From Pseudomonas sp. BN411 (GTDB lineage Bacteria; Pseudomonadota; Gammaproteobacteria; Pseudomonadales; Pseudomonadaceae), in the NCBI RefSeq assembly GCF_029871235.1, contig NZ_SSOM01000070.1:1-64000 (forward strand): 64,000 nt of DNA, read 5' to 3'. A program made the translations under genes and the position numbers. A model generated the notes under the pieces. That model worked only from the letters and a program-made list of their open reading frames with translations. It was not told the DNA's origin and ran no database searches. The stretch's first letter is position 1, and each line of letters begins with the position of its first letter. This document shows, piece by piece, positions 38,254 to 46,205 of this stretch.

Positions 38254-38904
38254 TCAGATCAGCAACGCACGGTTGGCCGCTGCGGCGGCGTCCGCGTCTT
38301 GTCGTTCGATGGCGTCGAGCAGGTCACGGTGCAGGTCGAAACTCGGCTGCGGCCGTTCGGGGTCGGAGATGGTGCGCTCCAGGCCAACGCGGATCACCTG
38401 GGAGAAGTAGCGATACAGCTGGCTCAGCACCGGGTTGTGGGCGCTGTCCACCACCCGCTGGTGGAAAGCCAGGTCGTGGACGATGTAGTCGTCGATGTTC
38501 TCGTAGCCGGAACGTGCGGCGGACGCGGCCAGGGCCACGCGCAAATCCGCCAGGTCCGCTTCGGTACGACGCAGGGCCGCCAGCCGGGAGGCCTCGACCT
38601 CGATCATTCCGCGCGCCTCCAGTGCCTGCTCCACCGAGCTGCGAGCCAACGCCTGCATGGTGGAAAGCGGGTCGGCGCAGGCGCGCACGTAAGTGCCGTC
38701 GCCCTGACGCACTTCCAGCACGCCGGAGAAGGTCAGCACCCGAACCGCCTCGCGCACGGTGTTGCGGCTGATGCCGATGATCTCGGCCAGTTCGGGTTCG
38801 GGTGGCAGTCGCTGGCCCAGGGGCCAGGTGCCGTTGTCGATGCGCTGACGGATCTGCTCCAGGGCGATATCCACCAGGGAGCGCTTGAGGGCGGGAGCGG
38901 ACAT
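38254..38904 (-). CDS. GntR/FadR-subfamily transcriptional regulator
   Basis: A 216-residue FCD-type GntR regulator. Winged HTH (GQRLPPEPELAEIIGISRNTVREAVRVL) and an all-helical ligand domain with metal-ligand-like D..H (IVHDLAFHQRVV) and H in FDLHRDLL. Start 38904 gives the typical MSAPALKRSLVD; upstream in-frame ATGs at 38913 and 38997 are less likely. Probably autoregulates and controls the MFS gene downstream. Confidence 0.92.
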   Translation of the reverse strand: MSAPALKRSLVDIALEQIRQRIDNGTWPLGQRLPPEPELAEIIGISRNTVREAVRVLTFSGVLEVRQGDGTYVRACADPLSTMQALARSSVEQALEARGMIEVEASRLAALRRTEADLADLRVALAASAARSGYENIDDYIVHDLAFHQRVVDSAHNPVLSQLYRYFSQVIRVGLERTISDPERPQPSFDLHRDLLDAIERQDADAAAAANRALLI

Positions 38905-38917
38905 GGCAAACATCCAA

Positions 38918-38928
38918 TCATCCGATGA
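38918..38928. promoter_or_regulatory. Candidate GntR operator
   Basis: TCATCCGATGA, an 11-bp palindrome with a single central base, 14 bp upstream of the gntR start. FadR-type GntR sites are often short palindromes of this size with an odd centre. Confidence 0.55.
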
Positions 38929-39082
38929 ATTTGAGAAGGCAAAGGTTAGTCTGCTCACTATCTCCCTGCAATCGCGGCATCCTTGCGGTTGAGGCAATAG
39001 TCATTATCTACGGGGATGATTTTTCCCCCTCCCGGTCGGTTGGTAGCCTGCACGCACTCACCAATACACACCGGGGACACCC

Positions 39083-39325
39083 ATGAAACACGCACACATC
39101 CTTGCGCTGTCCGTAATGGCGCTGATCCTCGCCGGCTGTGCCAGCCAACCGGAACCCGAGCAACGCCCCTACACCGACGCCGAGGTGAAGCAATTCGCCC
39201 TGGAGATGCTCAGCCGCGCCGGCCTGCCCTACGACGACTACGAGAAAGTCCGTCAGGCCATCATCCACCCCAAGGTGCCCGAGGCGGGGAAAGACCTGCC
39301 CAAGGAACTGCCACGCAAGGGTTGA
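39083..39325 (+). CDS. Small lipoprotein
   Basis: An 80-residue protein with a lipoprotein signal (lipobox LAGC, Cys19) and a short mature part, TDAEVKQFALEMLSRAGLPYDDYEKVRQAII, that could form a helical hairpin. No function can be assigned. A GGGGACA ribosome site lies 6 bp before the ATG. Codon use is normal for the window. Confidence 0.85.
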   Translation: MKHAHILALSVMALILAGCASQPEPEQRPYTDAEVKQFALEMLSRAGLPYDDYEKVRQAIIHPKVPEAGKDLPKELPRKG

Positions 39326-39353
39326 TGCCTTCACCGAGCCCGACCGGGCTCAC

Positions 39354-39374
39354 TGTGGGGGCGATCTCAATCGC
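39354..39374. repeat. Half REP, family A
   Basis: TGTGGGGGCGATCTCAATCGC, one arm only; no matching arm follows within 150 bp. A family C fragment (CGTAGGATGCGGTAGAGCGA) follows at about 39470-39545. Confidence 0.7.
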
Positions 39375-39403
39375 TTAGCGGGTCGACGACCTGCCCTCGC
39401 AAA

Positions 39404-39438
39404 AACGCCGCACTCACAAGGTGCGGCGTTTCTTCTTT
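39404..39438 (+). terminator. Factor-independent terminator
   Basis: Perfect 10-bp stem AACGCCGCAC/GTGCGGCGTT, 7-nt loop, followed by TCTTCTTT; the left side is preceded by AAA, so it may act in both directions. It closes the lipoprotein transcript. Confidence 0.9.
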
Positions 39439-39572
39439 CAGACAGTTAGTCGGTATTGCCATATGCAGGCCCGTAGGATGCGGTAGAGCGAAGCGAAACC
39501 CATCAGCGGAGGTCGATGCATCTCGCAAGCTCAACCCATTCTGCGAGGTGCTCATCCGCACAGTCCCAGTGA

Positions 39573-40526
39573 TCAGGCTGGCAACGACGCCCCCAGCCGA
39601 TTGATTTCCACCGTCACATGCGCCAGTTCCTCATGGATGGCGAGTGCCTGCCGCACGCTGTCGGCGTCGATCGTCCCCGTCGTGGCCAGGGTGAGGACAC
39701 AGGCGTAGCTGTCCTTGCTGACCCGCCAGACATGCAGGTCGGTGATGGTGGGAGCCGTCGGCAGCGCCTCAATCACCTCGCGGATTTCTTCGACCACCGG
39801 TGCATCCATCTCCGCATCCAGCAGCACCCGGGCGCTATCCCTCAGCAACCCCTTGGCCCAGCGCGCCACCAGCACGGCGCCCACCAGGCCCATTACCGGG
39901 TCGAGCCAGGCCGCGCCCCAGAACTTGCCGGCCAACAGGGCAACGATGACGAGCACCGAAGTCGCGGCATCGGCGACCACGTGCAAGTAGGCCGAACGCA
40001 GGTTGAGGTCGTGGTGATGGTGGTGGTCATGATGGTGATGGGCGTGCCCGTGACCATGATCGTGGTGATGGTGGTCACCGCGCAGCAGCCAGGCACAGAG
40101 CAGGTTCACCACCAGCCCCAGTACCGCGATGGCAATGGCTTCGTCATAGTGGATCGGCCCCGGCGACAGCAGACGCTCCACCGACTGGAACACCATCAGG
40201 CCCGCCACCCCCAACAGCAGGATGGCGCTGGAATAACCGCCCAGTATCTCCACCTTCCAGGTCCCGAAGGCGAAACGCCGGTCATGGGCCAGCTTGCGCG
40301 CAGCGGCATAGGCGAACAGCGAAAGGCCGAGCGCCAGCGCGTGGGAGCTCATGTGCCAGCCATCGGCCAGCAGCGCCATGGAGTTGAAGTACCAGCCCCC
40401 GGCAATCTCGGCCAGCATCATCACCGCGGTAATCCACATCGCCAGGCGCGTCTTGCGCTCCGCCGACAGGTTGCTCTGGTGGAATTGGTGGGAGTGCACC
40501 CAGTGTTCCGGGTTGCGCGTGGTCAT
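39573..40526 (-). CDS. dmeF: Cobalt/nickel (zinc) efflux cation diffusion facilitator, DmeF-like
   Basis: A CDF exporter of about 317 residues with six helices. The first metal site is in ALLADGWHMSSHALALG (D, H...H pattern) and the second in YLHVVADAATSV (H..xD). A very His-rich loop (GDHHHHDHGHGHAHHHHDHHHHHD) lies between helices 4 and 5. The N-terminal HSHQFHQ is typical of DmeF. It is divergent from an RcnR-type Ni/Co sensor with an operator between them, which supports a cobalt or nickel export role. Start 40526 has GGAG ten bases upstream; 40535 is an alternative. Confidence 0.9.
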   Translation of the reverse strand: MTTRNPEHWVHSHQFHQSNLSAERKTRLAMWITAVMMLAEIAGGWYFNSMALLADGWHMSSHALALGLSLFAYAAARKLAHDRRFAFGTWKVEILGGYSSAILLLGVAGLMVFQSVERLLSPGPIHYDEAIAIAVLGLVVNLLCAWLLRGDHHHHDHGHGHAHHHHDHHHHHDLNLRSAYLHVVADAATSVLVIVALLAGKFWGAAWLDPVMGLVGAVLVARWAKGLLRDSARVLLDAEMDAPVVEEIREVIEALPTAPTITDLHVWRVSKDSYACVLTLATTGTIDADSVRQALAIHEELAHVTVEINRLGASLPA

Positions 40527-40555
40527 GGCTATCATGCTCCAGAAAAATCGCTCGC

Positions 40556-40572
40556 ATACTATACCCCAGTAT
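40556..40572. promoter_or_regulatory. RcnR/DmeR-type operator
   Basis: ATACTATACCCCAGTAT: a perfect ATACT/AGTAT inverted repeat around a C-tract, the form seen at RcnR/CsoR-family sites (TACT-N-C/G tract-AGTA). It lies between the divergent exporter and sensor genes. Confidence 0.85.
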
Positions 40573-40592
40573 ACCTACCAAGGAGAAAAGCC

Positions 40593-40868
40593 ATGGCGCA
40601 TACGCTCAAAGGCAAGAAGCAGCTGCTGACGCGGATACGCAAGATCAAGGGACAGGCCAGCGCCCTGGAAAGCGCGCTGGAGCAGGAAGGTGACTGCCTG
40701 GCGATCCTTCAGCAGATCGCGGCGATCCGTGGTGCGGTGAACGGCCTGATGGCCGAAGTGATGGAGGGGCACATCCGCGACCACCTGGGGGCCGAAGATC
40801 TGAGCGCCGAAGCGCGTCGGGCTGAGGTGGACCAGATCGCCACCTTGCTGCGTTCGTATATGAAGTAG
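40593..40868 (+). CDS. RcnR/CsoR-family nickel/cobalt-responsive repressor
   Basis: A 91-residue DUF156 protein, all alpha. The metal ligands of RcnR are all at the same numbers, H3, C35, H60 and H64, which marks a Ni/Co rather than Cu or formaldehyde sensor. The QIAAIRGAVNGLMAEVMEGH stretch is near identical to RcnR. AAGGAGA precedes the ATG. It should release the operator at 40556 when cobalt or nickel rises, allowing dmeF expression. Confidence 0.93.
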   Translation: MAHTLKGKKQLLTRIRKIKGQASALESALEQEGDCLAILQQIAAIRGAVNGLMAEVMEGHIRDHLGAEDLSAEARRAEVDQIATLLRSYMK

Positions 40869-41029
40869 CCGAAGCCACTCAGGAGGGTCGTTGCGCTGCC
40901 GCACGGGGTACGCCCCTGCCACTTGGCTAACCGTGGGGTGCGCCTCGCGCACCGATTCCAAGGTCAACCCACCGCCGCAAATCGCCGGTGCGCGCAGCGC
41001 ACCCTACCGGCTCGGCCTCGGCAACACTC

Positions 41030-41662
41030 TTACGAGGCGCGTTTTCGCCACACACTCGCCAGCCAGGGCTGCTGCTCCCGTGGCAGGCCGGCTGGGCGGT
41101 AATAGTGTTCCAGGGCGTCGAAGCCAGCCGCTTCCAGCAGTGCCTTCCAGCTCTCGTAGTCGTGCCAGGAGCCGTAGCGGCTACCGTTCCAGCCTTCGTC
41201 GTTCTTGCCACGGGGGTTGGAGCTGAAGAGCACGCCGCCGGGCTTCAGGGTGTCGCAGAGCTGGCGCAGGACGCGGGGCAGTTCCTGGCGCGGGACGTGG
41301 AACAGGCTGGCGTTGGCGAAGATGCCGTCGAAGCGCCCAGCCGGCAGGTCGAGGTTGAGGAAATCCTGATGCCAGACCTCGCAGCCGGAGTCGGCGCGAG
41401 CCATGGCGACGAAGCTTTCCGCGCCGTCCAGGCCGATGGCCTTGTGGCCCAGCCGGGTGAAGGTAGCGAGGTCGCGACCGGGGCCACAGCCGAAGTCGAG
41501 GATGGTGAACGGCACCTCGCCCCGGATATGCCGCAGCAGCGCCTCGATGTTCTGGCTCACGTCGTGGTCGCGGGTGCCTTCACGGAATCCTTCGGCGTTG
41601 CGGTTGTAGTCGTCGAGGGTGGTGGAGGTGATGCTGGCGAGGTCTTCGGGGTGCAGGGGCAT
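41030..41662 (-). CDS. SAM-dependent class I methyltransferase
   Basis: A 210-residue methyltransferase with motif I LDFGCGPGRDLATF, motif II acidic D in IGLDGAESF, and the post-motif PGGVLFSSNPRG. Substrate unknown. The 161-bp gap to the RcnR-type gene holds imperfect GGTGCGC/GCGCACC inverted repeats. Confidence 0.92.
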   Translation of the reverse strand: MPLHPEDLASITSTTLDDYNRNAEGFREGTRDHDVSQNIEALLRHIRGEVPFTILDFGCGPGRDLATFTRLGHKAIGLDGAESFVAMARADSGCEVWHQDFLNLDLPAGRFDGIFANASLFHVPRQELPRVLRQLCDTLKPGGVLFSSNPRGKNDEGWNGSRYGSWHDYESWKALLEAAGFDALEHYYRPAGLPREQQPWLASVWRKRAS

Positions 41663-41775
41663 GGGCTGCTCTGTGCGGTATGTTGCAGGAAGGTGAATTC
41701 TACGCCTGGCATTGCGGCAGCAACGCCGGACGCCGCCTATCTTTCTGGAGATGTTTTCCCAAGAAGGATTCGGAC

Positions 41776-43125
41776 ATGACGGCTTCCGGCAAGAAAATGG
41801 GCCTTACCGGGCTCACGACCCTGGTGGCGGTGAACATGATGGGCTCGGGCATCATCATGCTGCCCTCCAGCATGGCGCAGCTGGGGGCAATCTCCCTGTT
41901 GTCCTGGGTGATCACCGCGATCGGTTCCATGGCCATCGCCTACTGCTTCGCCCAGTGCGGTATCTTCTGCACACGTTCGGGCGGGATGTCCGCCTACACG
42001 GAAGAAGCCCACGGCAAGTCGGCCTTCTTCCTCTGCTCCTATCTCTATTTCCTCTCCCTGGCCATCGGCAACGTGGCGATCGCCATTTCCGCCGTGGGCT
42101 ATCTCACGCCCTTCATCCCCTGGCTGGGCAGCGGCGCCATACCGCTGTTCGTTGGCGCCGTGGTGCTCATCTGGCTGACCACCCTGGCCAACTTCGGCGG
42201 CCCGAAGATCACCGGGCATATCGGCTCGATCACCGTCTGGGGCGTGATCATCCCGGTGGCCGGGCTCTCGGTGATTGGCTGGTTCTGGTTCGACTCCAAT
42301 ATCTTTGCCGCCGCCTGGAACCCTAATGGCATCTCCACCAATGACGCCATCACCCAGAGCATTCCGCTCACCCTCTGGGCGTTCCTCGGCATGGAATCGG
42401 CGGCGCAGAACTCCGACGCCGTGGAAAACCCCAAGCGCAACGTGCCGCTGGCCTGCCTGCTGGGCACCCTGGGCGCGGCGGTGATCTACGTGCTGTCCAC
42501 CTCGGTGATCATGGGCATCGTGCCCAACCCCGAGCTGGCCAACTCCAGCGCGCCCTTTGCCTTTGTCTACGCGAAAATGTTCAACCCGCTGGTGGGCAAC
42601 GTGATCATGGCGCTGGCGGTGATGGCCTGCGTCGGTTCGCTGCTGGGCTGGCAGTTCACCCTGGCGCAGACCGCCAAGGTCACCGCCGACCAGCACATGT
42701 TCCCGGCGCTGTTCGCCAAGGTCACCCTGCTGGGCGCGCCCATCGCCGGGCTGGTGGCCAACGCCTTACTGCAGAGCGCCATGGCGGTGTCGACCATCTC
42801 GCCCAATGCCTCGGAACAGTTCGGCAAGCTGGTGAGCCTGGCGGCGGTGACCAACATCGTCCCCTACATCACCTCGCTCTCGGCGCTGCTGGTGATCATG
42901 CAGAAAGCCGGGGTGACGGGTTACCCACACCACCGCAACGTCGTGGTGTTGCTCATCGCCATGGCCTACAGCTTCTACGCGCTCTATGCCTCCGGGACCG
43001 AGGCGGTGTTCGGCGGCATGATCGTCACCGCGGTGGGCTACCTGATGTTCGGCTACATCGCCGACCGCTTCCTCGAAGAACGCGCCGCAAATGCCCGCGC
43101 CCTTGGCCTGGAGGACAACGCATGA
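41776..43125 (+). CDS. PotE-like amino acid/polyamine antiporter (APC family)
   Basis: A 449-residue, 12-helix APC transporter very similar in layout to E. coli PotE (putrescine:ornithine antiporter): KMGLTGLTTLVAVNMMGSG, SGGMSAYTEEAHGKS, ANFGGPKITGHIGSIT and ESAAQNSDAVENPKRNVP all have PotE counterparts. AAGGATT precedes ATG 41776; the in-frame ATG at 41680 lies upstream of the likely promoter. The end overlaps the next gene, a periplasmic binding protein, by ATGA, unusual for an antiporter. No decarboxylase gene is next to it. The exchanged substrates are a guess: basic amino acids or polyamines. Confidence 0.9.
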   Translation: MTASGKKMGLTGLTTLVAVNMMGSGIIMLPSSMAQLGAISLLSWVITAIGSMAIAYCFAQCGIFCTRSGGMSAYTEEAHGKSAFFLCSYLYFLSLAIGNVAIAISAVGYLTPFIPWLGSGAIPLFVGAVVLIWLTTLANFGGPKITGHIGSITVWGVIIPVAGLSVIGWFWFDSNIFAAAWNPNGISTNDAITQSIPLTLWAFLGMESAAQNSDAVENPKRNVPLACLLGTLGAAVIYVLSTSVIMGIVPNPELANSSAPFAFVYAKMFNPLVGNVIMALAVMACVGSLLGWQFTLAQTAKVTADQHMFPALFAKVTLLGAPIAGLVANALLQSAMAVSTISPNASEQFGKLVSLAAVTNIVPYITSLSALLVIMQKAGVTGYPHHRNVVVLLIAMAYSFYALYASGTEAVFGGMIVTAVGYLMFGYIADRFLEERAANARALGLEDNA

Positions 43126-44018
43126 GCCCGAAAGCGCTGGCCTCGCTGCCTCTGTTGCTGACCCTGCTGCTGCCGTCGCTGGCCCCGGCCCAGACCCTGG
43201 ACCGCATCCGCGCCAGCGGCACCTTCACCCTAGGCTACCTGCCGGACCAGCCGCCGTTCTCGTCCGCCGAGGGCGAAGGCGCATCCGGCTACACGATCGA
43301 CCTCTGCCAGAAGGTCGCCGACCAGATCCGCAGCCAGCCAGGGCTGGCCTCGCTCAAGGTGCGCTTCGTGCCCCTGGCGCCAAACAAGGCGCTGGGCGTG
43401 GTGCGTGACGGCGGCGTGGACCTGCTCTGCAGCCCCATGGCGGAAACCCTGAAGCGTCGCCAAAGCGTGTCCTTCTCCCTGCCGGTGTACACCGCCGGAA
43501 TCGGCGTCGTGGTGCGCAAGGACGCGCCTGTTTCCCTGGTGAAGGTGCTCAATGGCGAGGTGGAGCAGACCGGCCCCACCTGGCGCGCCACCCTCAATCG
43601 CGGCCTGGCCGCCCATACCTTCGCGGTACAGAGCGGTTCGGTAGTGGAAGACTGGGCGCGGGAAAAACTGCGCCTGCTGAAGGTGCTGGTCAGCCTGGAA
43701 ACCGTGGCCAGCCCGGTGGAAGGTGTGGCACAGGTAGCCGACGGCAAGGTGGACGCCTTCTTCGCCAGCCAGATGATGCTGCGCAGTCTGGTGGCACGGG
43801 ACACCGCCAACACCAACCTGATGGTGCTGGACCGGCGCTTCGAGTTCTCGCCGGTGGCCCTGGCGCTGGCCCGTGACGACGAGGACTTTCGCCTGGTGGT
43901 GGACACCGCGCTGAGCCAGGTCTATCGATCCGGCGCCATCGTGCCGCTCTACAGCAAGTACTTCGGCGCTCCCAGCGAACTGGACCAGACCCTGTTCAAG
44001 GTGTATTCGCGTCCCTGA
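43122..44018 (+). CDS. Periplasmic amino acid-binding protein (family 3-like) coupled to the antiporter
   Basis: A 298-residue SBP with a signal peptide (about residues 1-24, ending APA) and a family 3 fold: LDRIRASGTFTLGYLPDQPPFS, FVPLAPNKALGVVRDGGVDLLCSPMAET and GKVDAFFASQMML. No ABC permease or ATPase is adjacent; the only partner is the PotE-like antiporter, whose last codon it overlaps. It may be a dedicated binding protein for a secondary transporter, a sensor, or an orphan. Confidence 0.9.
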   Translation: MSPKALASLPLLLTLLLPSLAPAQTLDRIRASGTFTLGYLPDQPPFSSAEGEGASGYTIDLCQKVADQIRSQPGLASLKVRFVPLAPNKALGVVRDGGVDLLCSPMAETLKRRQSVSFSLPVYTAGIGVVVRKDAPVSLVKVLNGEVEQTGPTWRATLNRGLAAHTFAVQSGSVVEDWAREKLRLLKVLVSLETVASPVEGVAQVADGKVDAFFASQMMLRSLVARDTANTNLMVLDRRFEFSPVALALARDDEDFRLVVDTALSQVYRSGAIVPLYSKYFGAPSELDQTLFKVYSRP

Positions 44019-44106
44019 GGGCGGCGAATTCGAGCGCAAGCGACGGAGTGCCCCGGCGCTTGCGCCCGCCTATGCTCGGCGCCCACCACAGAACAGGGGC
44101 ACGGAC

Positions 44107-44805
44107 ATGAAAGCCATCGACAACCTGGACTGGCCACGCATCGAGGCGGACCTCGACCGCGATGGCTGGGCCCTGGTCCGCCAGTTGCTGGACCCGCGTG
44201 AATGCGCGGCGCTGGCCGACCTGTATGGCGACCAGGAGCGCTTCCGCTCGCGCATCCGCATGGCCAACCACGGTTACGGCCAGGGCGAATACCAGTACTT
44301 CGACTACCCGCTGCCGCCGCTGGTAGCCGCCCTGCGTACCCGCCTCTATCCGCACCTGGCGCCGCTGGCCAACCTCTGGCATGAGCGCCTGGGCCTGGAC
44401 GGCAGCTTTCCCGCCGAACACGCCGATTTCCTCCAGCGCTGCCACGCCGCCGGCCAGCTGCGCCCTACCCCGCTGCTGCTGCGCTATGTCGAAGGCGACT
44501 ACAACTGCCTGCACCAGGACCTCTACGGCGAGCAAGTCTTCCCGATGCAACTGGCGGTGCTGCTGTCCGAGCCTGGCCACGACTTCGAGGGCGGCGAGTT
44601 CGTCATCACCGAGCAACGCCCGCGCATGCAATCGCGGGTGCAGGTGGTGCCGCTGGGCCTCGGCGACGGCGTGCTATTCGCGGTGAACTTCCGCCCGGCT
44701 CAGGGCCTGCGCGGCTACCACAGGGTCCGCCTGCGCCACGGCGTCAGCCAGCTGCGGGCCGGCAGGCGGCATACCCTGGGGGTGATTTTCCATGACGCGC
44801 TCTGA
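44107..44805 (+). CDS. 2-oxoglutarate/Fe(II)-dependent oxygenase (prolyl 4-hydroxylase-like)
   Basis: A 232-residue dioxygenase of the P4Hc/2OG-Fe(II) type. The metal site is visible as HQDLYGEQVFPMQ (H.D), the distal His in GYHRVRLRHGVSQ, and an Arg for 2-oxoglutarate in the following stretch. The double-stranded beta helix is supported by alternating hydrophobic strands such as LAVLLSEPG and GGEFVITEQ. The 3' end lies 86 bp before the ada start, so it may be part of the alkylation-repair locus like AlkB; the sequence does not look like AlkB itself. Confidence 0.87.
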   Translation: MKAIDNLDWPRIEADLDRDGWALVRQLLDPRECAALADLYGDQERFRSRIRMANHGYGQGEYQYFDYPLPPLVAALRTRLYPHLAPLANLWHERLGLDGSFPAEHADFLQRCHAAGQLRPTPLLLRYVEGDYNCLHQDLYGEQVFPMQLAVLLSEPGHDFEGGEFVITEQRPRMQSRVQVVPLGLGDGVLFAVNFRPAQGLRGYHRVRLRHGVSQLRAGRRHTLGVIFHDAL

Positions 44806-44890
44806 ACGAATTCGACCGCAAGAGTCAGGATGCACGCCCCCGACCGGCCGCATACTCTCTGCCATGACCGAACAGAAAGCGGAGAGCGCC

Positions 44891-45955
44891 ATGAAGCCCG
44901 CAGCCATGACCGCCATCGAACAGGACCCGCGCTGGGCCGCCGTGCAGGCACGGGACCCGGCCGCCGACCGGCAGTTCGTCTACGCGGTGAAGACCACCGG
45001 CATCTACTGCCGCCCCAGCAGCCCGACCCGCCTGCCGCGTCCGGAGAACGTGGAGTTCTTCGACAGCGCCGAGCAGGCCGAAGCCGCCGGCTACCGCCCC
45101 AGCCGCCGCGCCGCCGCCAGCATGACCCACGTGGCCGAGCAGCACGCGGCGCTGGTTTCAGCCGCCTGCCGGCAGATCGAAATCGCCGAGGAACTGCCCG
45201 GCCTGGAGGCCCTGGCCGAATCGGCAGGCATGAGCGCTTCTCATTTCCACCGGGTGTTCAAGGCAGTCACCGGATTGACTCCCAAGGCCTACGCCCGAGC
45301 CCGCCGCGCCCGTAAGGTGCGCGACCAGCTCGGCCCGGGCGCCTCGGTGACGGAGGTGATCTACGACGCCGGCTTCAATTCCAACAGCCGCTTCTACGCC
45401 GACTCGGCCCAGGTGCTGGGCATGAAGCCGGCCGACTACCGCGCCGGCGGCGCCAACAACGAGATCCGCTTCGCCCTGGGCGAATGCTCCCTGGGCCACT
45501 TCCTGGTGGCGCAGAGCGGCGTCGGTGTTTGCGCCATCCTCCTGGGCGACGACCCGGATGCGCTGTTGCGGGACCTGCAGGACAAGTTCCCCCGCGCGCG
45601 CCTGATCGGTGGCGACAGCGACTTCGAGCAACTGGTGGCCAAGGTCATCGGCTTCATCGAAGCACCCAGGCTGGGCCTGGACCTGCCGCTGGACGTACGC
45701 GGTACGGCCTTCCAGGAACGGGTCTGGCAGGCCCTGCGGGAAATTCCGCCGGGCAGCACCGCGAGCTACGCGGAAATCGCCGAGCGCATCGGCTCACCCC
45801 GCGCCGTACGCGCCGTGGCCCAGGCCTGCGCGGCCAACAGCCTGGCGGTGGCCATCCCCTGCCACCGCGTGATCCGCAGCGACGGCAACCTCTCCGGCTA
45901 CCGCTGGGGCGTGGAACGCAAACGCCGCCTGCTGGAGCTCGAGGCCGAGAGGTGA
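44891..45955 (+). CDS. ada: Ada-type regulator/O6-methylguanine-DNA methyltransferase with degenerate zinc site
   Basis: A 354-residue Ada: N-terminal Ada domain, AraC HTH (LEALAESAGMSASHFHRVF) and methyltransferase domain with acceptor C324 in IPCHRVIRSDG. In the N-terminal domain the phosphotriester-acceptor Cys is kept (C40 in GIYCRPS), but the other three zinc ligands are gone: S44, S71 and A74 where Ada has Cys. Normal zinc binding and methyl-phosphotriester repair there are doubtful. GGAGAG precedes the ATG at 44891; earlier in-frame ATGs (44792, 44864) lack one. The stop overlaps the next gene, which has the missing Cys ligands. Confidence 0.92.
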   Translation: MKPAAMTAIEQDPRWAAVQARDPAADRQFVYAVKTTGIYCRPSSPTRLPRPENVEFFDSAEQAEAAGYRPSRRAAASMTHVAEQHAALVSAACRQIEIAEELPGLEALAESAGMSASHFHRVFKAVTGLTPKAYARARRARKVRDQLGPGASVTEVIYDAGFNSNSRFYADSAQVLGMKPADYRAGGANNEIRFALGECSLGHFLVAQSGVGVCAILLGDDPDALLRDLQDKFPRARLIGGDSDFEQLVAKVIGFIEAPRLGLDLPLDVRGTAFQERVWQALREIPPGSTASYAEIAERIGSPRAVRAVAQACAANSLAVAIPCHRVIRSDGNLSGYRWGVERKRRLLELEAER

Positions 45956-46203
45956 AAACCTGGACCCTGCTGGGAGTGGACGGGAAACCATACGCCAGCC
46001 CCGCTCCCGGAACACTGGGTGGCCACCGCAAGTCGCACATATACGGCCGCCTCGACTGCCCCACCGCCCTGCGCGCCATCGCGCGGGGCGGCTATGTGAG
46101 GGAGCGGGTGTTCTTTCTCGATGAAGCCACCGCGCAGGCGGCGGGGTATCGGCCTTGTGCGCGGTGTATGAGGGAGGCGTACCGGGAGTGGAAGGCAACC
46201 TGA
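45952..46203 (+). CDS. Stand-alone Ada-type metal-binding domain protein
   Basis: An 83-residue protein starting at GTG 45952, overlapping the ada stop (GTGA). It is an Ada N-domain-like zinc module: SHIYGRLDC holds C36, and GYRPCARC holds C69 and C72. The position of the Ada acceptor Cys is Gly32. So it keeps three of the four zinc ligands and lacks the methyl acceptor, the opposite of the Ada next door. There is no HTH or enzyme domain. Function unknown, but operon placement suggests a role in alkylation damage. Confidence 0.85.
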   Translation: MKTWTLLGVDGKPYASPAPGTLGGHRKSHIYGRLDCPTALRAIARGGYVRERVFFLDEATAQAAGYRPCARCMREAYREWKAT

Positions 46204-46205
46204 CT

